Below, in pieces: positions 1-7,823 of a stretch of DNA of 34,805 nt. The notes beneath the pieces are model-generated. The model worked only from the letters and a program-made list of their open reading frames with translations, was not told the DNA's origin and did no database searches. Positions within the stretch are counted from its first letter, which is position 1; the number at the start of each line of letters is the position of its first letter. The stretch is from CAYQTL01 sp964420405 (GTDB lineage Bacteria > Acidobacteriota > Thermoanaerobaculia > Thermoanaerobaculales > Sulfomarinibacteraceae), in contig CAYQTL010000050.1 in assembly GCA_964420405.1 (NCBI GenBank), forward strand, positions 1-34,805, in the 5' to 3' direction. The position numbers and the translations under genes are program-made.

Positions 1-269
1 GCCAGGAGGAAGGCGGGCTTCGGCGTGAGGGTCCGCACCAGCGGCACGGGGAGGCGTCCGGGATGTCGCGGATCCGATCGGCGCTCGTCGGACACCCCGC
101 GTCGCTTCTCAGCATTCCGCGCCCCGCTCCCCGACCCCGGAGCCCCGCCGCCCGATCCCCCGCCACCGGTCAGCGACAGGGGCAGCGGGCCTGGCCGGCG
201 TCACGGACGGTGACCGGTGCAGCTCGGGCACGGACGCGGACGCGGACGGGGGAGCACGGGCCGCACCGG
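1..269. other. Left-edge region upstream of tmk, no convincing gene
   Basis: No convincing gene is seen here. Short open frames on both strands are of the kind expected by chance at this GC content and have Arg/Pro-rich translations. On the minus strand a GTG at 47-45 opens a frame reading VPLVRTLTPKPAFLLA that runs off the left edge. It could be the start of a gene diverging from tmk, but 15 codons are too few to call. The tmk promoter lies at the right end of this stretch. Confidence 0.4.
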
Positions 270-298
270 CTGGAAGGTGATGCACGCCGCGCTACACT
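270..298 (+). promoter_or_regulatory. Putative tmk promoter with -10 box close to the start codon
   Basis: A TACACT -10 box (293-298) lies 8 bases before the tmk ATG at 307. A weak -35 candidate CTGGAA (270-275) stands 17 bases upstream of the -10. No Shine-Dalgarno sequence fits between the -10 box and the ATG, so the transcript would start at or within a few bases of the start codon. Confidence 0.45.
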
Positions 299-306
299 CC
301 CCCACG

Positions 307-945
307 ATGCCGAGCGGGGTCCTGATCACGTTCGAGGGGGGCGAAGGCACCGGCAAGAGCACCCAGGTCCGCCTGGTGGCGGACTGGTTGCGCGCCCGGG
401 GACGCGAGGTGGTGGAGACCCGCGAGCCCGGCGGCACGCCCCTCGCAGAGCGGATCCGCGCGCTGCTCCTGGACCGCTCGTACGATCCCGACGGGGCCAC
501 CGAGCTCTTTCTTCTCGAGGCGGCACGGCGGGACCACGTCCGGGTGGTGGTCGGACCCGCCATCGAGCGGGGAGCGGTGGTTCTCAGCGACCGCTTCGCC
601 GACTCCTCGACCGTCTACCAGGGCGCGGTGCGCGGCCTCGGAGCCGAGTGCGTGGAGGGTCTCAACCGGCTCGCCACCGACGGCGTCGAGCCGGCGTTGA
701 CGATCGTCCTCGACCTGCCCGCGGACGAGGGCGTCGGCCGCGCGTTGGCGCGCAACGCAGGCACCGGCGGCGCCGACGACCGGCTCGACGGCGAGGACCT
801 CGAGTTCCACCGCCGGGTGCGGGAGGCGTACCTCGCGCTGGCGAGCCGGCAGCCGGAGAGGGTCCGCGTGGTCGACGCCCGCGGTGGCGCGGACGAGGTG
901 TTCGAGCGGCTCGTCCCGCTCGTCGGGGAGGCGGTCGGTGGCTGA
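307..945 (+). CDS. tmk: Thymidylate kinase (dTMP kinase)
   Basis: Phosphorylates dTMP to dTDP with ATP in the cytoplasmic dTTP pathway. The 212-residue product has the usual family length. The P-loop GGEGTGKST is at residues 11-19, and DRFADSST matches the DR[FY]xxS substrate motif. The lid region (around ARNAGTGGADDRLDG) is followed by the typical FHRRVREAYLALA helix. An in-frame upstream start exists at 217, but homology begins at MPSGVLITFEGGEG, and the -10 box just before 307 makes the ATG at 307 the better start. The stop overlaps the next gene (delta' subunit) by 8 bases, a pairing of tmk and holB that is common in bacteria, so the two are probably co-transcribed. Confidence 0.95.
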   Translation: MPSGVLITFEGGEGTGKSTQVRLVADWLRARGREVVETREPGGTPLAERIRALLLDRSYDPDGATELFLLEAARRDHVRVVVGPAIERGAVVLSDRFADSSTVYQGAVRGLGAECVEGLNRLATDGVEPALTIVLDLPADEGVGRALARNAGTGGADDRLDGEDLEFHRRVREAYLALASRQPERVRVVDARGGADEVFERLVPLVGEAVGG

Positions 946-1831
946 GGGCTGGTGGGAGGACGACATCCTCGACCGCGGACGGCTCGCGCCCCTGGCGTCT
1001 GGCGTGGTCGAGAGGGCGCGGGCGGCGCGCGACCGCGACGCCTTTCCCCACGCCCTGCTGCTGGTCGGGCCGGCGGGCATGGGGCGCGAGCTGGCCGCGG
1101 TCGAGATCGCCGCGCTGCTGGTGTGCCCCGATCTCGACGAGCCCTGGCGGGACACGCCGGCCGCGCGCCGCGTCCGGGCGGGTACCCATCCCGACGTGAC
1201 CGCCGTCCAGCCCACCGGCGCGGCCGAGCGGATCGCCATCGGCCAGGTGCGCGAGCTGGTCGAAGCCGCCGCCGGTCGTCCCTTCGAGGGCGAGCGGCGA
1301 ATCTGGATCCTCGACGGGGTCGAAGCCGGACGGCTCGGCGCCGAGGCCGCCAACGCGTTCCTCAAGACCCTCGAGGAGCCCCCGCCCCACGTCGTCTTCC
1401 TGCTGCTGGCCGCGAACCCGACGGCGGTGCTGCCGACGATCCGTTCGCGCTGCCAACGGCTGCTGCTGCCCGGGCCGAGCGCGGCCGCCGGCAGGCTCGG
1501 CCTCGACCGGCCGGTGGTGGAGCTCAGGATCGGCGATGACGACGCCGCGGCCATGCTCGCCGAGGCCAGGACCGCCCTCGAGGCCGCCCTCGACGGCGAG
1601 CTCCGGCCGATGCTGCGGTTGTCCGAGACGCTGCCTGCCGACCCCGACGCGCTGTCGATCGTGGCGGCGGCGTCCCTGTCCCTCGCCGCCGGGTCATCCG
1701 GCGAGCGTGCCGACGAGCTGACGCGGCTCGCCGCCGACCTGCTGCGCCTGGAGCACCGCTCGCGACGGCTCAATCTCGCCCCCGGCCGACAGCTCGTCGC
1801 GCGTCTGGCGGCCCTCGCCCGCGACGCCTGA
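938..1831 (+). CDS. holB: DNA polymerase III delta' subunit-like clamp-loader protein
   Basis: Part of the clamp loader that places the sliding clamp on DNA. The product is 297 residues if translation starts at the GTG at 938, which overlaps the tmk stop by 8 bases; an upstream ATG at 884 would lie well inside tmk. Visible family features are the AFPHALLLVGPAGMG nucleotide-binding loop, WILDGVEAGRLGAEAANAFLKTLEEPP, and the sensor/SRC motif TIRSRCQR. The loop reads GPAGMGRE, so the Walker A lysine is replaced. The zinc-binding cysteine cluster expected before HPDV is reduced to one cysteine. Degenerate ATP binding is normal for delta', so a structural role is likely. The tmk-holB arrangement supports the call. 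Confidence 0.88.
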   Translation: MAEGWWEDDILDRGRLAPLASGVVERARAARDRDAFPHALLLVGPAGMGRELAAVEIAALLVCPDLDEPWRDTPAARRVRAGTHPDVTAVQPTGAAERIAIGQVRELVEAAAGRPFEGERRIWILDGVEAGRLGAEAANAFLKTLEEPPPHVVFLLLAANPTAVLPTIRSRCQRLLLPGPSAAAGRLGLDRPVVELRIGDDDAAAMLAEARTALEAALDGELRPMLRLSETLPADPDALSIVAAASLSLAAGSSGERADELTRLAADLLRLEHRSRRLNLAPGRQLVARLAALARDA

Positions 1832-1852
1832 CCGCCGCGGTCCGGACCACGG

Positions 1853-1881
1853 TTGACGGCGGCCTCCGACTCGATTACAAA
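1853..1881 (+). promoter_or_regulatory. Sigma70-type promoter of the sodium:solute symporter gene
   Basis: TTGACG (1853-1858) and TACAAA (1876-1881) are separated by exactly 17 bases, close to the housekeeping consensus. Transcription would start near 1888, inside the palindrome at 1883-1892, about 75 bases before the symporter ATG at 1963. Confidence 0.6.
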
Positions 1882-1882
1882 T

Positions 1883-1892
1883 CGAACGTTCG
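1883..1892. promoter_or_regulatory. Palindrome CGAACGTTCG, candidate operator
   Basis: A perfect 10-base palindrome begins two bases after the -10 box and covers the predicted transcription start, a position where a bound repressor would block initiation. The regulator cannot be named. TetR-type operators can look like this, but no TetR gene is in the window. Confidence 0.4.
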
Positions 1893-1962
1893 TTCTGTAG
1901 ACCGGAGGAGACCACCCGGATCGGCGCCGGCGGGCACCGCCCGATCCCCCGAGGAGCGACGG

Positions 1963-3426
1963 ATGCACGACACACTGCTGCCGTGGGCCCTGTTCATCGC
2001 GTACGTGGTCGCGATCGTCGCGCTGACCTGGTGGAACCGCCGTCGCGCCGGCACGATGGAGAGCTTCGCGGTGGGCAGCCGGACGGTCCCGCCGGTGATC
2101 GTGGGGCTGTCGCTGGCGGCCAACATGACGTCGGTGGCGACCTTCGTCATCAATCCCGGCCTGGTCCACGCATACGGCCTGTCCGGAGTGGTCGGCTACG
2201 GCCTCGCCGCGCCGGCCGGGATCTTCGTCGGGCTGGTGGTGACCTCCAAGCGGTTCCGGCAGGTGGGCGACCGTGTGACCGCCCTGACCGTTCCCCAGTG
2301 GGTCGGCGAACGTTACGGCGACCGCCGGCTGACGGTGCTGTTCGCCCTCGCGTCGATGCTCCAGGTGACCTTCCTGGTGCTGATCGTGACCGCCCTGGTG
2401 CACGTGCTCATGGCGGTGCTCGGGCTCGGGCTGGCGGCGGCTCTCGTCATCGTGGTGGCGTTCACCTTCGGCTACATCTTCTTCGGCGGCGCCGCCGTCC
2501 ACGTCTGGTCCAACAGCGTCCAGGCGGTGACGATGCTGGTGGTGGCGGTGCTGCTGGTGGCGTCGGGGGTCGGCTTCTTCGCAGGCGGTCTCGACGGCTT
2601 CCTGGAGCGGCTCGCGACCGTCGGTCCCCACTACGCCTCCGTCACGAACCCGTCGAGCCTCCTGTTCCGCGACCTGTTCGAGACCGTGGTGGCGAACTTC
2701 GTCATCGGGGTGGCGATCATCATGCAGCCCCACATCCTCTCGAAGTCGCTGTACCTGCGCTCGGAGCGGGACGTGAACCGGTACCTGCTGACGGCCATCC
2801 TCGCCGGCACGGTGTTCACCTCCGTCCTGCTGGTCGGCCTGTTCGCGCGTCTCGAGCTCGGCGGCGGCATGGCTCCGGACACCGTGGTCGCGACCTACAT
2901 CGCCGACGCGTTCACGCCCGGCCTGCGCGCGGTGGTGATGCTCGGCGTCCTCGCGGCCGGGTTCTCGACCCTCGAGGGGGTGGCGCTCGCGCTCTCGTCG
3001 ATCTTCGCCAACGACCTGTGGGCGACGCTGCGGCGCATGGCCGGCGCGCCCGAGGACCGCATCCGCGCGCGGCTGCTGCCGGTCGGACGGGGCTTTCTCG
3101 TGCTGCTCGCGCCGCTCACGGCGGCGCTCGCCTGGGACCAGGTGCGGGATCCGTCGCTGTCGGTGGCGATCTTCGCCCAGAACGGGATCTACGCCCTGTT
3201 CGCCGCCACCTTCGCGCCGGTCGTGTTCGGAATGTTCTCCGAACGGGCCACCGCCGGGCTCGCCGCGGCGGCCGCCGTCGTCGCGCTGGTGGTCCACTTC
3301 GGCATGTTCTACGGCGGCATCACCGTGTACCACAACAACCCGGCGGTCCCGGCGACGTTCGCGTTCGCCGTCAGCACCGCCGTGATGGCGGTGGGAGTCG
3401 CCGTGCGCGGTCTCCGGGCGCGCTGA
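1963..3426 (+). CDS. Sodium:solute symporter (SSS/SLC5 family)
   Basis: A 487-residue integral membrane protein of the length usual for Na+-coupled SSS transporters, with about 13 predicted membrane helices. Family features are the N-terminal YFAVGSR-like segment (ESFAVGSRTVPP, about residues 35-45), LAANMTSVATFVINPG in the second helix, the loop VPQWVGERYGDRR, and AAGFSTLEGVALALSSIFANDL, a conserved region near the Na+ site. The substrate cannot be read from sequence; the family carries sugars, proline, pantothenate, acetate and others. CGAGGAGCGACGG before the ATG provides a ribosome binding site. The gene stands alone between holB and a TPR gene with its own promoter, and the palindrome over the start site suggests repression. 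Confidence 0.9.
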   Translation: MHDTLLPWALFIAYVVAIVALTWWNRRRAGTMESFAVGSRTVPPVIVGLSLAANMTSVATFVINPGLVHAYGLSGVVGYGLAAPAGIFVGLVVTSKRFRQVGDRVTALTVPQWVGERYGDRRLTVLFALASMLQVTFLVLIVTALVHVLMAVLGLGLAAALVIVVAFTFGYIFFGGAAVHVWSNSVQAVTMLVVAVLLVASGVGFFAGGLDGFLERLATVGPHYASVTNPSSLLFRDLFETVVANFVIGVAIIMQPHILSKSLYLRSERDVNRYLLTAILAGTVFTSVLLVGLFARLELGGGMAPDTVVATYIADAFTPGLRAVVMLGVLAAGFSTLEGVALALSSIFANDLWATLRRMAGAPEDRIRARLLPVGRGFLVLLAPLTAALAWDQVRDPSLSVAIFAQNGIYALFAATFAPVVFGMFSERATAGLAAAAAVVALVVHFGMFYGGITVYHNNPAVPATFAFAVSTAVMAVGVAVRGLRAR

Positions 3427-3456
3427 CCAGACCCGGCCAGCCGCATCCGGGGACGG

Positions 3457-3485
3457 TTCCCGACCGCTCCGGAACCCGCTACAAT
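3457..3485 (+). promoter_or_regulatory. Putative promoter of the TPR protein gene
   Basis: TTCCCG (3457-3462) and TACAAT (3480-3485) are spaced by 17 bases. The -10 is nearly consensus and the -35 is weak. The untranslated leader would be about 75 bases and ends in a strong GGGGGAGG ribosome binding site (3553-3560). Confidence 0.4.
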
Positions 3486-3565
3486 CGTCGCCACGGCTTC
3501 GCGGCTCGACCGCGTACCGACCGCTACAGCTCACGTCCAGGTTCACGGCACAGGGGGAGGTCTCC

Positions 3566-4852
3566 GTGGAGATGGCGGTGTTCGTGGCAGCGGCTCTCGT
3601 CATCGGAGCGGCCGTCGGATGGGTCCTGGCGTCCCGCGCCAGGAGGTCCGGCAGCGGCTCGGAGATCTCCGCCGAGACTGGCGCGATCGCACTGACCGTC
3701 GAGGCGCCGCCGGACCTGGGGCCCGCCGAGGCGGCGGAGCCCGACGACGACGAGCGCGACGCGCTGCGGGCGGAGGTCGGTCGGCTCGAGCGCGAGCTGG
3801 CGGCGGGCCGCGGCCGGATCGACGAGCTCGAGACCGAGCTGCGCCGCTTCCGGCGCTGGACGTCGGACCAGATCCGGGACCGCGCGGCGTCCCTCGCGGC
3901 GGTGTGGAAGAGCGCGCGCCTGCCCGAGCGGGTCGACGAGCTGCCCCACGAGGTCGGACCCGAGCTCCTCGGCCGGCTGCGGTCGGAGGCCGAGCCGATC
4001 GCCCAGCTGACCGCCGAGTTCGGGCTGACGACGCCCGAGCTGCAGTTCCAGCTCGGCCTGCTCGACGCCCTCGAGCGCCGGTTCGACCGCGCCGCGGGAC
4101 GATTCCAGGAGGCCGCCCACGGCGGCGTCCGGCCGGAAGGGTGGCTGGCCCTCGGCGACTGCCAGTGGGCTCTCGGGCGGCCCAAGAAGGCGGCTCGCGC
4201 CTATGACCAGTGCCGCGAGGCCAAGCGGATGCCGACGCGGCTCTTCGAGCGGATCGCGGAGGTCGCGGTCCACGAGCATCGCTACCGCGACGCACTCGAG
4301 CCCCTCGGCACCGCCCTGGGCCGGTCGACGGCGAGCGAGAGGGCATACCTGCTCGCGGCGACCGCGAGGCTCGAGCTCGGCGAGCTCGAGGAGGCGGTCC
4401 GCGCCTGCGAGACCGGCCTCGAGACCCACCCGGACTCGGCTCGACTGCGGGCGGCGATGATCCTGCCGCTCGCCCGGCTCGGCGAGAAGGACCGCGCCGA
4501 GGGCTGCGCCCGCAAGGCGCTCGAGCTCGAGCCCGAGCTGCCCGACGTGCCGGTGGCCCTGGCGGTGGCGAAGCTCGAGCGCGGCGACCTGCGCGGCGCC
4601 CGCGCCAGCCTGCGGGAGGCGCTGCAGCTCGACGGCGACTGCGCTGCGGCCCATTTCCACCTCGGCGCGATCGCCAACCGCGAGTCCAAGTTCAAGCAGG
4701 CGCTCGACCACTTCCGCGAGGCGGTGCGGCTCCGGCCCGACTACGCCGAGGCCTACCTCCTGATGAAGGACTCCTACGAGGGTCTGCGGGACTTCGACAA
4801 CGCGATCGCGATGCTGAACAAGGCGGTCCAGCTCAACCCCGACTACGCCTAG
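3566..4852 (+). CDS. Membrane-anchored coiled-coil/TPR repeat protein
   Basis: A 428-residue protein with an N-terminal membrane helix (about residues 4-22) followed by RARR, so the body probably faces the cytoplasm. Next come an acidic linker, a heptad-rich coiled coil (about 65-100, LRAEVGRLERELAAG) and a long array of tetratricopeptide repeats from about residue 150 to the end. The last repeats are the clearest, for example AHFHLGAIANRESKFKQALDHF. The start is the GTG at 3566, 5 bases after GGGGGAGG; an ATG two codons downstream is also possible. The fold resembles scaffold proteins such as LapB/YciM, but the LapB rubredoxin-type cysteines are absent, so no specific role is assigned. A long hairpin follows the stop. 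Confidence 0.8.
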   Translation: MEMAVFVAAALVIGAAVGWVLASRARRSGSGSEISAETGAIALTVEAPPDLGPAEAAEPDDDERDALRAEVGRLERELAAGRGRIDELETELRRFRRWTSDQIRDRAASLAAVWKSARLPERVDELPHEVGPELLGRLRSEAEPIAQLTAEFGLTTPELQFQLGLLDALERRFDRAAGRFQEAAHGGVRPEGWLALGDCQWALGRPKKAARAYDQCREAKRMPTRLFERIAEVAVHEHRYRDALEPLGTALGRSTASERAYLLAATARLELGELEEAVRACETGLETHPDSARLRAAMILPLARLGEKDRAEGCARKALELEPELPDVPVALAVAKLERGDLRGARASLREALQLDGDCAAAHFHLGAIANRESKFKQALDHFREAVRLRPDYAEAYLLMKDSYEGLRDFDNAIAMLNKAVQLNPDYA

Positions 4853-4859
4853 CGCCGCG

Positions 4860-4901
4860 CGGAGTCGCGGCGCTCCGATCCCGATTGCGGTCGCGACTCC
4901 G
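4860..4901 (+). terminator. Hairpin directly after the TPR gene, candidate terminator
   Basis: CGGAGTCGCG (4860-4869) pairs perfectly with CGCGACTCCG (4892-4901), giving a 10-base-pair stem with a loop of about 22 bases, beginning 8 bases after the stop. No T-run follows, so Rho-independent function is uncertain. A second stem (TGTCTCG 4917-4923 with CGAGACA 4929-4935, 5-base loop) lies just downstream. Confidence 0.4.
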
Positions 4902-4980
4902 AATACTCTGAGAATCTGTCTCGTTCTCCGAGACACGGAGCGACGATCCCTGGTAGGCTGACGCACTGGAAAGGGGACCG

Positions 4981-6414
4981 ATGAAGCCGACCCGCGTGCT
5001 GCTGGTGAACGCCGTCAACCCGTTCGTGGAGGCCCAGAACCGGTACCCGGCCCTGGGGCTTGGGTACCTGGTGGCGATGCTGCGCCGGGAGATGCACGAC
5101 GAGACCGAGGTGCGGCTGATCGAGTGGGACTTCGAGGAGACGCTGCGGGACTGGCGGCCGGACATCGTCTGCCTGTCGTCGGTGAGCCAGAACTACAACC
5201 TCGCGAAGAGCTACGCGCGGCTCGCCAAGCAGGCCGGCCTGCCGGTGGTGGTGGGCGGCTACCACATCACCGAGATCCCGCACTCGCTGACCCGCGACAT
5301 GGACGTCGGCGTGCTCGGCGAGGGAGAGTACACGCTGCTCGAGCTGGTCGAGGTGCTCAGGCGCCACGGCGGCCTGCCGGCGCCGGCGCTCGCCGAGGTC
5401 GACGGCCTGGTCTACTGGGACGGCGGCGAGCGGGTGCTGTCGAAGCCCCGCGAGGTGATCGGCACGCAGGGCAAGACCCTCGACGAGCTGCCGATGCCCG
5501 ACCGCTCGATGATGCGGGTGCGCCCCCACTCCAACATGCTCACCTCCCGCGGCTGCCCCTACAACTGCACGTTCTGCGCCTCGACCCGCTTCTGGCCCAA
5601 CATCCGCTACTTCTCTCCCGAGTACATGGTCGAGGAGATCCTCCACCTGAGGGACACCTACGGCGTCCGCTACATCACGTTCCACGACGACCTCTTCGTC
5701 GCCAACGTGAAGCGGCTCGAGCAGCTCCACGAGCTGGTGCTCCGGGCGGGCCTCCCGCAGCAGGGCTTCCGCTTCAGCTGCGCCTCGTCGGCCACCCGGA
5801 TCACGGACGACATGGCGCGGATGCTCAAGGAGATGAACTTCGTATCGGTGTCGATGGGCCTGGAGTCGGGCAACCAGGAGGTGCTGACCCGGCTGAAGGG
5901 CCGCGCCTTCAAGGTCGACATCAACGAGAACGCCGTCAACACCCTGCACCGCCACGGCATCCACCCGCACGCCTCGTTCATCATCGGCGAGCCCCGGGAG
6001 ACGCTCGAGCAGATGCAGGAGACATACGGCTTCATCAAGCGCAACCCGCTGTCGCTGGTGAACATCTACGTCCTGACACCGCTCCCCGGCACGCCCGTGT
6101 GGCACCAGGCCACGGCCAGGGGGCTGGTGTCCGACGACATGGACTGGGACCTGCTCAACATCTCGTTCGAGCTCGACTGGCGGCGGGTGATCCTGATGTC
6201 GGAGGTGGTCGGCCGCGAGGAGCTGTACGGGATGTACCGCAGGCTGCGCCGCCTGCGCCTGGCCAAGTACGCCAGGGCGCTCGCCTCCCATCCGTTCCAG
6301 ATGGACCTGGCCGAGTACGGCCGCGCCAAGGTGGTCGAGGCCGCCTACCGGCTCAAGACGATGGTGACCGTGGGCTCGGGTCCGATCAACTCGGGGCTGC
6401 GACGCAGCGCCTGA
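4981..6414 (+). CDS. Radical SAM protein with N-terminal B12-binding-type domain
   Basis: A 477-residue class-B-like radical SAM enzyme. Residues 1-130 form a Rossmann-type B12-binding domain (VLLVNAVNPF..., VVVGGYHIT, VGVLGEGEYT), lacking the classical DxHxxG cobalamin motif, as in many members of this group. The [4Fe-4S] motif CPYNCTFC supplies Cys192, Cys196 and Cys199. SMGLESGNQEVL and ASFIIGEPRETLEQM are typical of the TIM-barrel core. Family members methylate, cyclise or otherwise modify lipids, tetrapyrroles and secondary metabolites; the substrate here is unknown. GGAAAGGGG before the ATG serves as ribosome binding site, and a TAGGCT box (4954-4959) is a possible -10. No biosynthetic partner genes are adjacent. 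Confidence 0.88.
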   Translation: MKPTRVLLVNAVNPFVEAQNRYPALGLGYLVAMLRREMHDETEVRLIEWDFEETLRDWRPDIVCLSSVSQNYNLAKSYARLAKQAGLPVVVGGYHITEIPHSLTRDMDVGVLGEGEYTLLELVEVLRRHGGLPAPALAEVDGLVYWDGGERVLSKPREVIGTQGKTLDELPMPDRSMMRVRPHSNMLTSRGCPYNCTFCASTRFWPNIRYFSPEYMVEEILHLRDTYGVRYITFHDDLFVANVKRLEQLHELVLRAGLPQQGFRFSCASSATRITDDMARMLKEMNFVSVSMGLESGNQEVLTRLKGRAFKVDINENAVNTLHRHGIHPHASFIIGEPRETLEQMQETYGFIKRNPLSLVNIYVLTPLPGTPVWHQATARGLVSDDMDWDLLNISFELDWRRVILMSEVVGREELYGMYRRLRRLRLAKYARALASHPFQMDLAEYGRAKVVEAAYRLKTMVTVGSGPINSGLRRSA

Positions 6415-6436
6415 GAACGTCGTCGGGCCCGCCGAG

Positions 6437-6919
6437 CTACCCGGAGGCAGTCACCACCCGGCGGAACCTCAGCGTCTCCGTCCTGGTTGCTCCGGTCGCC
6501 GGGTCCCGCATCCGCAGGCTGGCGACCACCGACCCGTCCTCCTGCCGCTCGAACACCAGCCCGTCGAAGGCCGCGTAGCCGTCCCGCGCCTCGACGAGGG
6601 GGAACCGGGTCGACTCGTCCTTCTCCTCCCACGCCACGAAGTCGGCCGAAAAGTGCTTCACCTCGAGCACGACCCTGCCGTCGACCGGCGCGATCCGCAT
6701 GATCTCGTACATCTGGATCTCGCCGTCCCGGAGGAGCTTGAACATCCCCACCATGGCGCCGCCCGAGGGCGGGTTCCAGGTCTCCTCGAAGGTACCGCCG
6801 AACGCCTCGCCGCGCCAGGCACCCGCGAGCCAGGCGACGTCGTCGACGGCCGGCGCCGTCTCGGCGGCGGCCGCCGCGACGGCGGCGGTCGCGACCACAA
6901 AGAAGAGAACCGATCTCAT
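6437..6919 (-). CDS. Exported DUF6265-like protein
   Basis: A 160-residue protein with an N-terminal signal peptide (MRSVLFFVVATAAVAAAAA, cleavage likely near residues 19-22). The mature part begins DDVAWLAGAWRGE and continues EETWNPPSGGAMVGMFKLLRDG and YEIMRI, the pattern of the DUF6265 family, a small beta-barrel-like domain of unknown function. It is convergent with the radical SAM gene, with 22 bases between the stops. TGAGGAG lies 7-8 bases before the ATG, and a TATCAT box (6945-6940 on the minus strand) is a plausible -10. Its function is unknown. Confidence 0.75.
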   Translation of the reverse strand: MRSVLFFVVATAAVAAAAAETAPAVDDVAWLAGAWRGEAFGGTFEETWNPPSGGAMVGMFKLLRDGEIQMYEIMRIAPVDGRVVLEVKHFSADFVAWEEKDESTRFPLVEARDGYAAFDGLVFERQEDGSVVASLRMRDPATGATRTETLRFRRVVTASG

Positions 6920-7167
6920 CCGCGACTCCTCACAGGTGATGATACGCGAACGCTGGGCCGTCGTCGCCGCTCCGCCGCCGGCCGCTCACGCTCGCAGCCG
7001 GGCCGACCTGTCGCTGCCACCCGGCCGCCGACGCCGCCCTGACGGCCGATGCTGACCGCTGCCCTGTCGCTGACGCTGCTCCCGGTCCCCGGCGAATCCC
7101 GTCCGCGCCGTGGCGTCGGGTCACGAGGTATCATGCCCTCATCCCGACGAGCGAGAGGAGCACCGCG

Positions 7168-7791
7168 ATGGCGATCCGCTGCTACGTTCATCCGATGTCC
7201 CCCAACTGCCGCAAGGTCACCGCCCTGGTCGAGCACCTCGGGCTCGACGTCGAGCGGATCGTGGTCGAGCTTCCGAAGGGCGAGCACCGCTCGCCGGCGT
7301 TCCTCGCCCTCAACCCCAACGGCAAGGTCCCGACCCTGGTCGACGGCGACACCGCCGTGTGGGAGTCCAACGCGATCCTCATCCACCTCGCCGAGCGAGC
7401 CGGCAGCGACCTGTGGCCTGCCGACGAGCGACGGATCCACGTCCTGAAGTGGATGTTCTGGGAGCAGGGCCACTTCATGTGGGCGACCGGGATGCTGTTC
7501 TTCGAGCGCGTCCTCAAGCCGATGCTCGGCCAGACCGCCGACGACCGGAAGATCGCGGAGGGGCTCGGGATGTTCCGGCGGCTCGCCGCCGTGCTCGACG
7601 GGCATCTCGGGCACCACCCGCACCTGGTGGGTGACGCGCTGTCGCTGGCCGATTTCGCGGTCGGCGCGGACCTGAGCTTCGCCGACGCCGCCGGCATCCC
7701 GGTCGGCGAGTTCCCGAATCTCGACCGGTGGCACCGGGCGCTCGGCGAGCTTCAGGCGTGGCGCTCGTCCGCGCCGCCGTCCCTCGGCTGA
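7168..7791 (+). CDS. Glutathione S-transferase family protein
   Basis: A 207-residue, two-domain GST. The thioredoxin-like N-terminal domain has SPNCRKV at the catalytic position (about residues 11-17), NPNGKVPTL with the cis-proline, and the glutathione-binding ESNAILIHLAE (about 70-80). The all-helical C-terminal domain ends LVGDALSLADFAVGADL, the N-capping-box region. GAGAGGAG (7153-7160) lies 7 bases before the ATG, and TATCAT at 7129-7134 is a possible -10. Such proteins conjugate or reduce electrophiles with glutathione; the substrate cannot be told. It stands alone. Confidence 0.88.
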   Translation: MAIRCYVHPMSPNCRKVTALVEHLGLDVERIVVELPKGEHRSPAFLALNPNGKVPTLVDGDTAVWESNAILIHLAERAGSDLWPADERRIHVLKWMFWEQGHFMWATGMLFFERVLKPMLGQTADDRKIAEGLGMFRRLAAVLDGHLGHHPHLVGDALSLADFAVGADLSFADAAGIPVGEFPNLDRWHRALGELQAWRSSAPPSLG

Positions 7792-7795
7792 GGGA

Positions 7796-7812
7796 CCGCG
7801 GCGACACCGCGG
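7796..7812. terminator. GC hairpin between convergent genes
   Basis: CCGCGG (7796-7801) and CCGCGG (7807-7812) pair across a 5-base loop, between the converging GST and methyltransferase stops. It could end transcription in both directions, but no T-run is present. Confidence 0.35.
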
Positions 7813-7823
7813 CCATCGCCGGG

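Noticed and set aside
1..47. Start of a gene on the minus strand at the left edge (VPLVRTLTPKPAFLLA)
   Set aside because: Only about 15 codons are visible, with no clear ribosome binding site or -10 box; it cannot be supported as a gene.
292..4185. 1297-codon open frame on the minus strand across tmk, holB and the symporter
   Set aside because: It is antisense to three genes with clear family motifs, and its translation is an Arg/His/Pro-rich low-complexity string, the usual shadow at this GC content.
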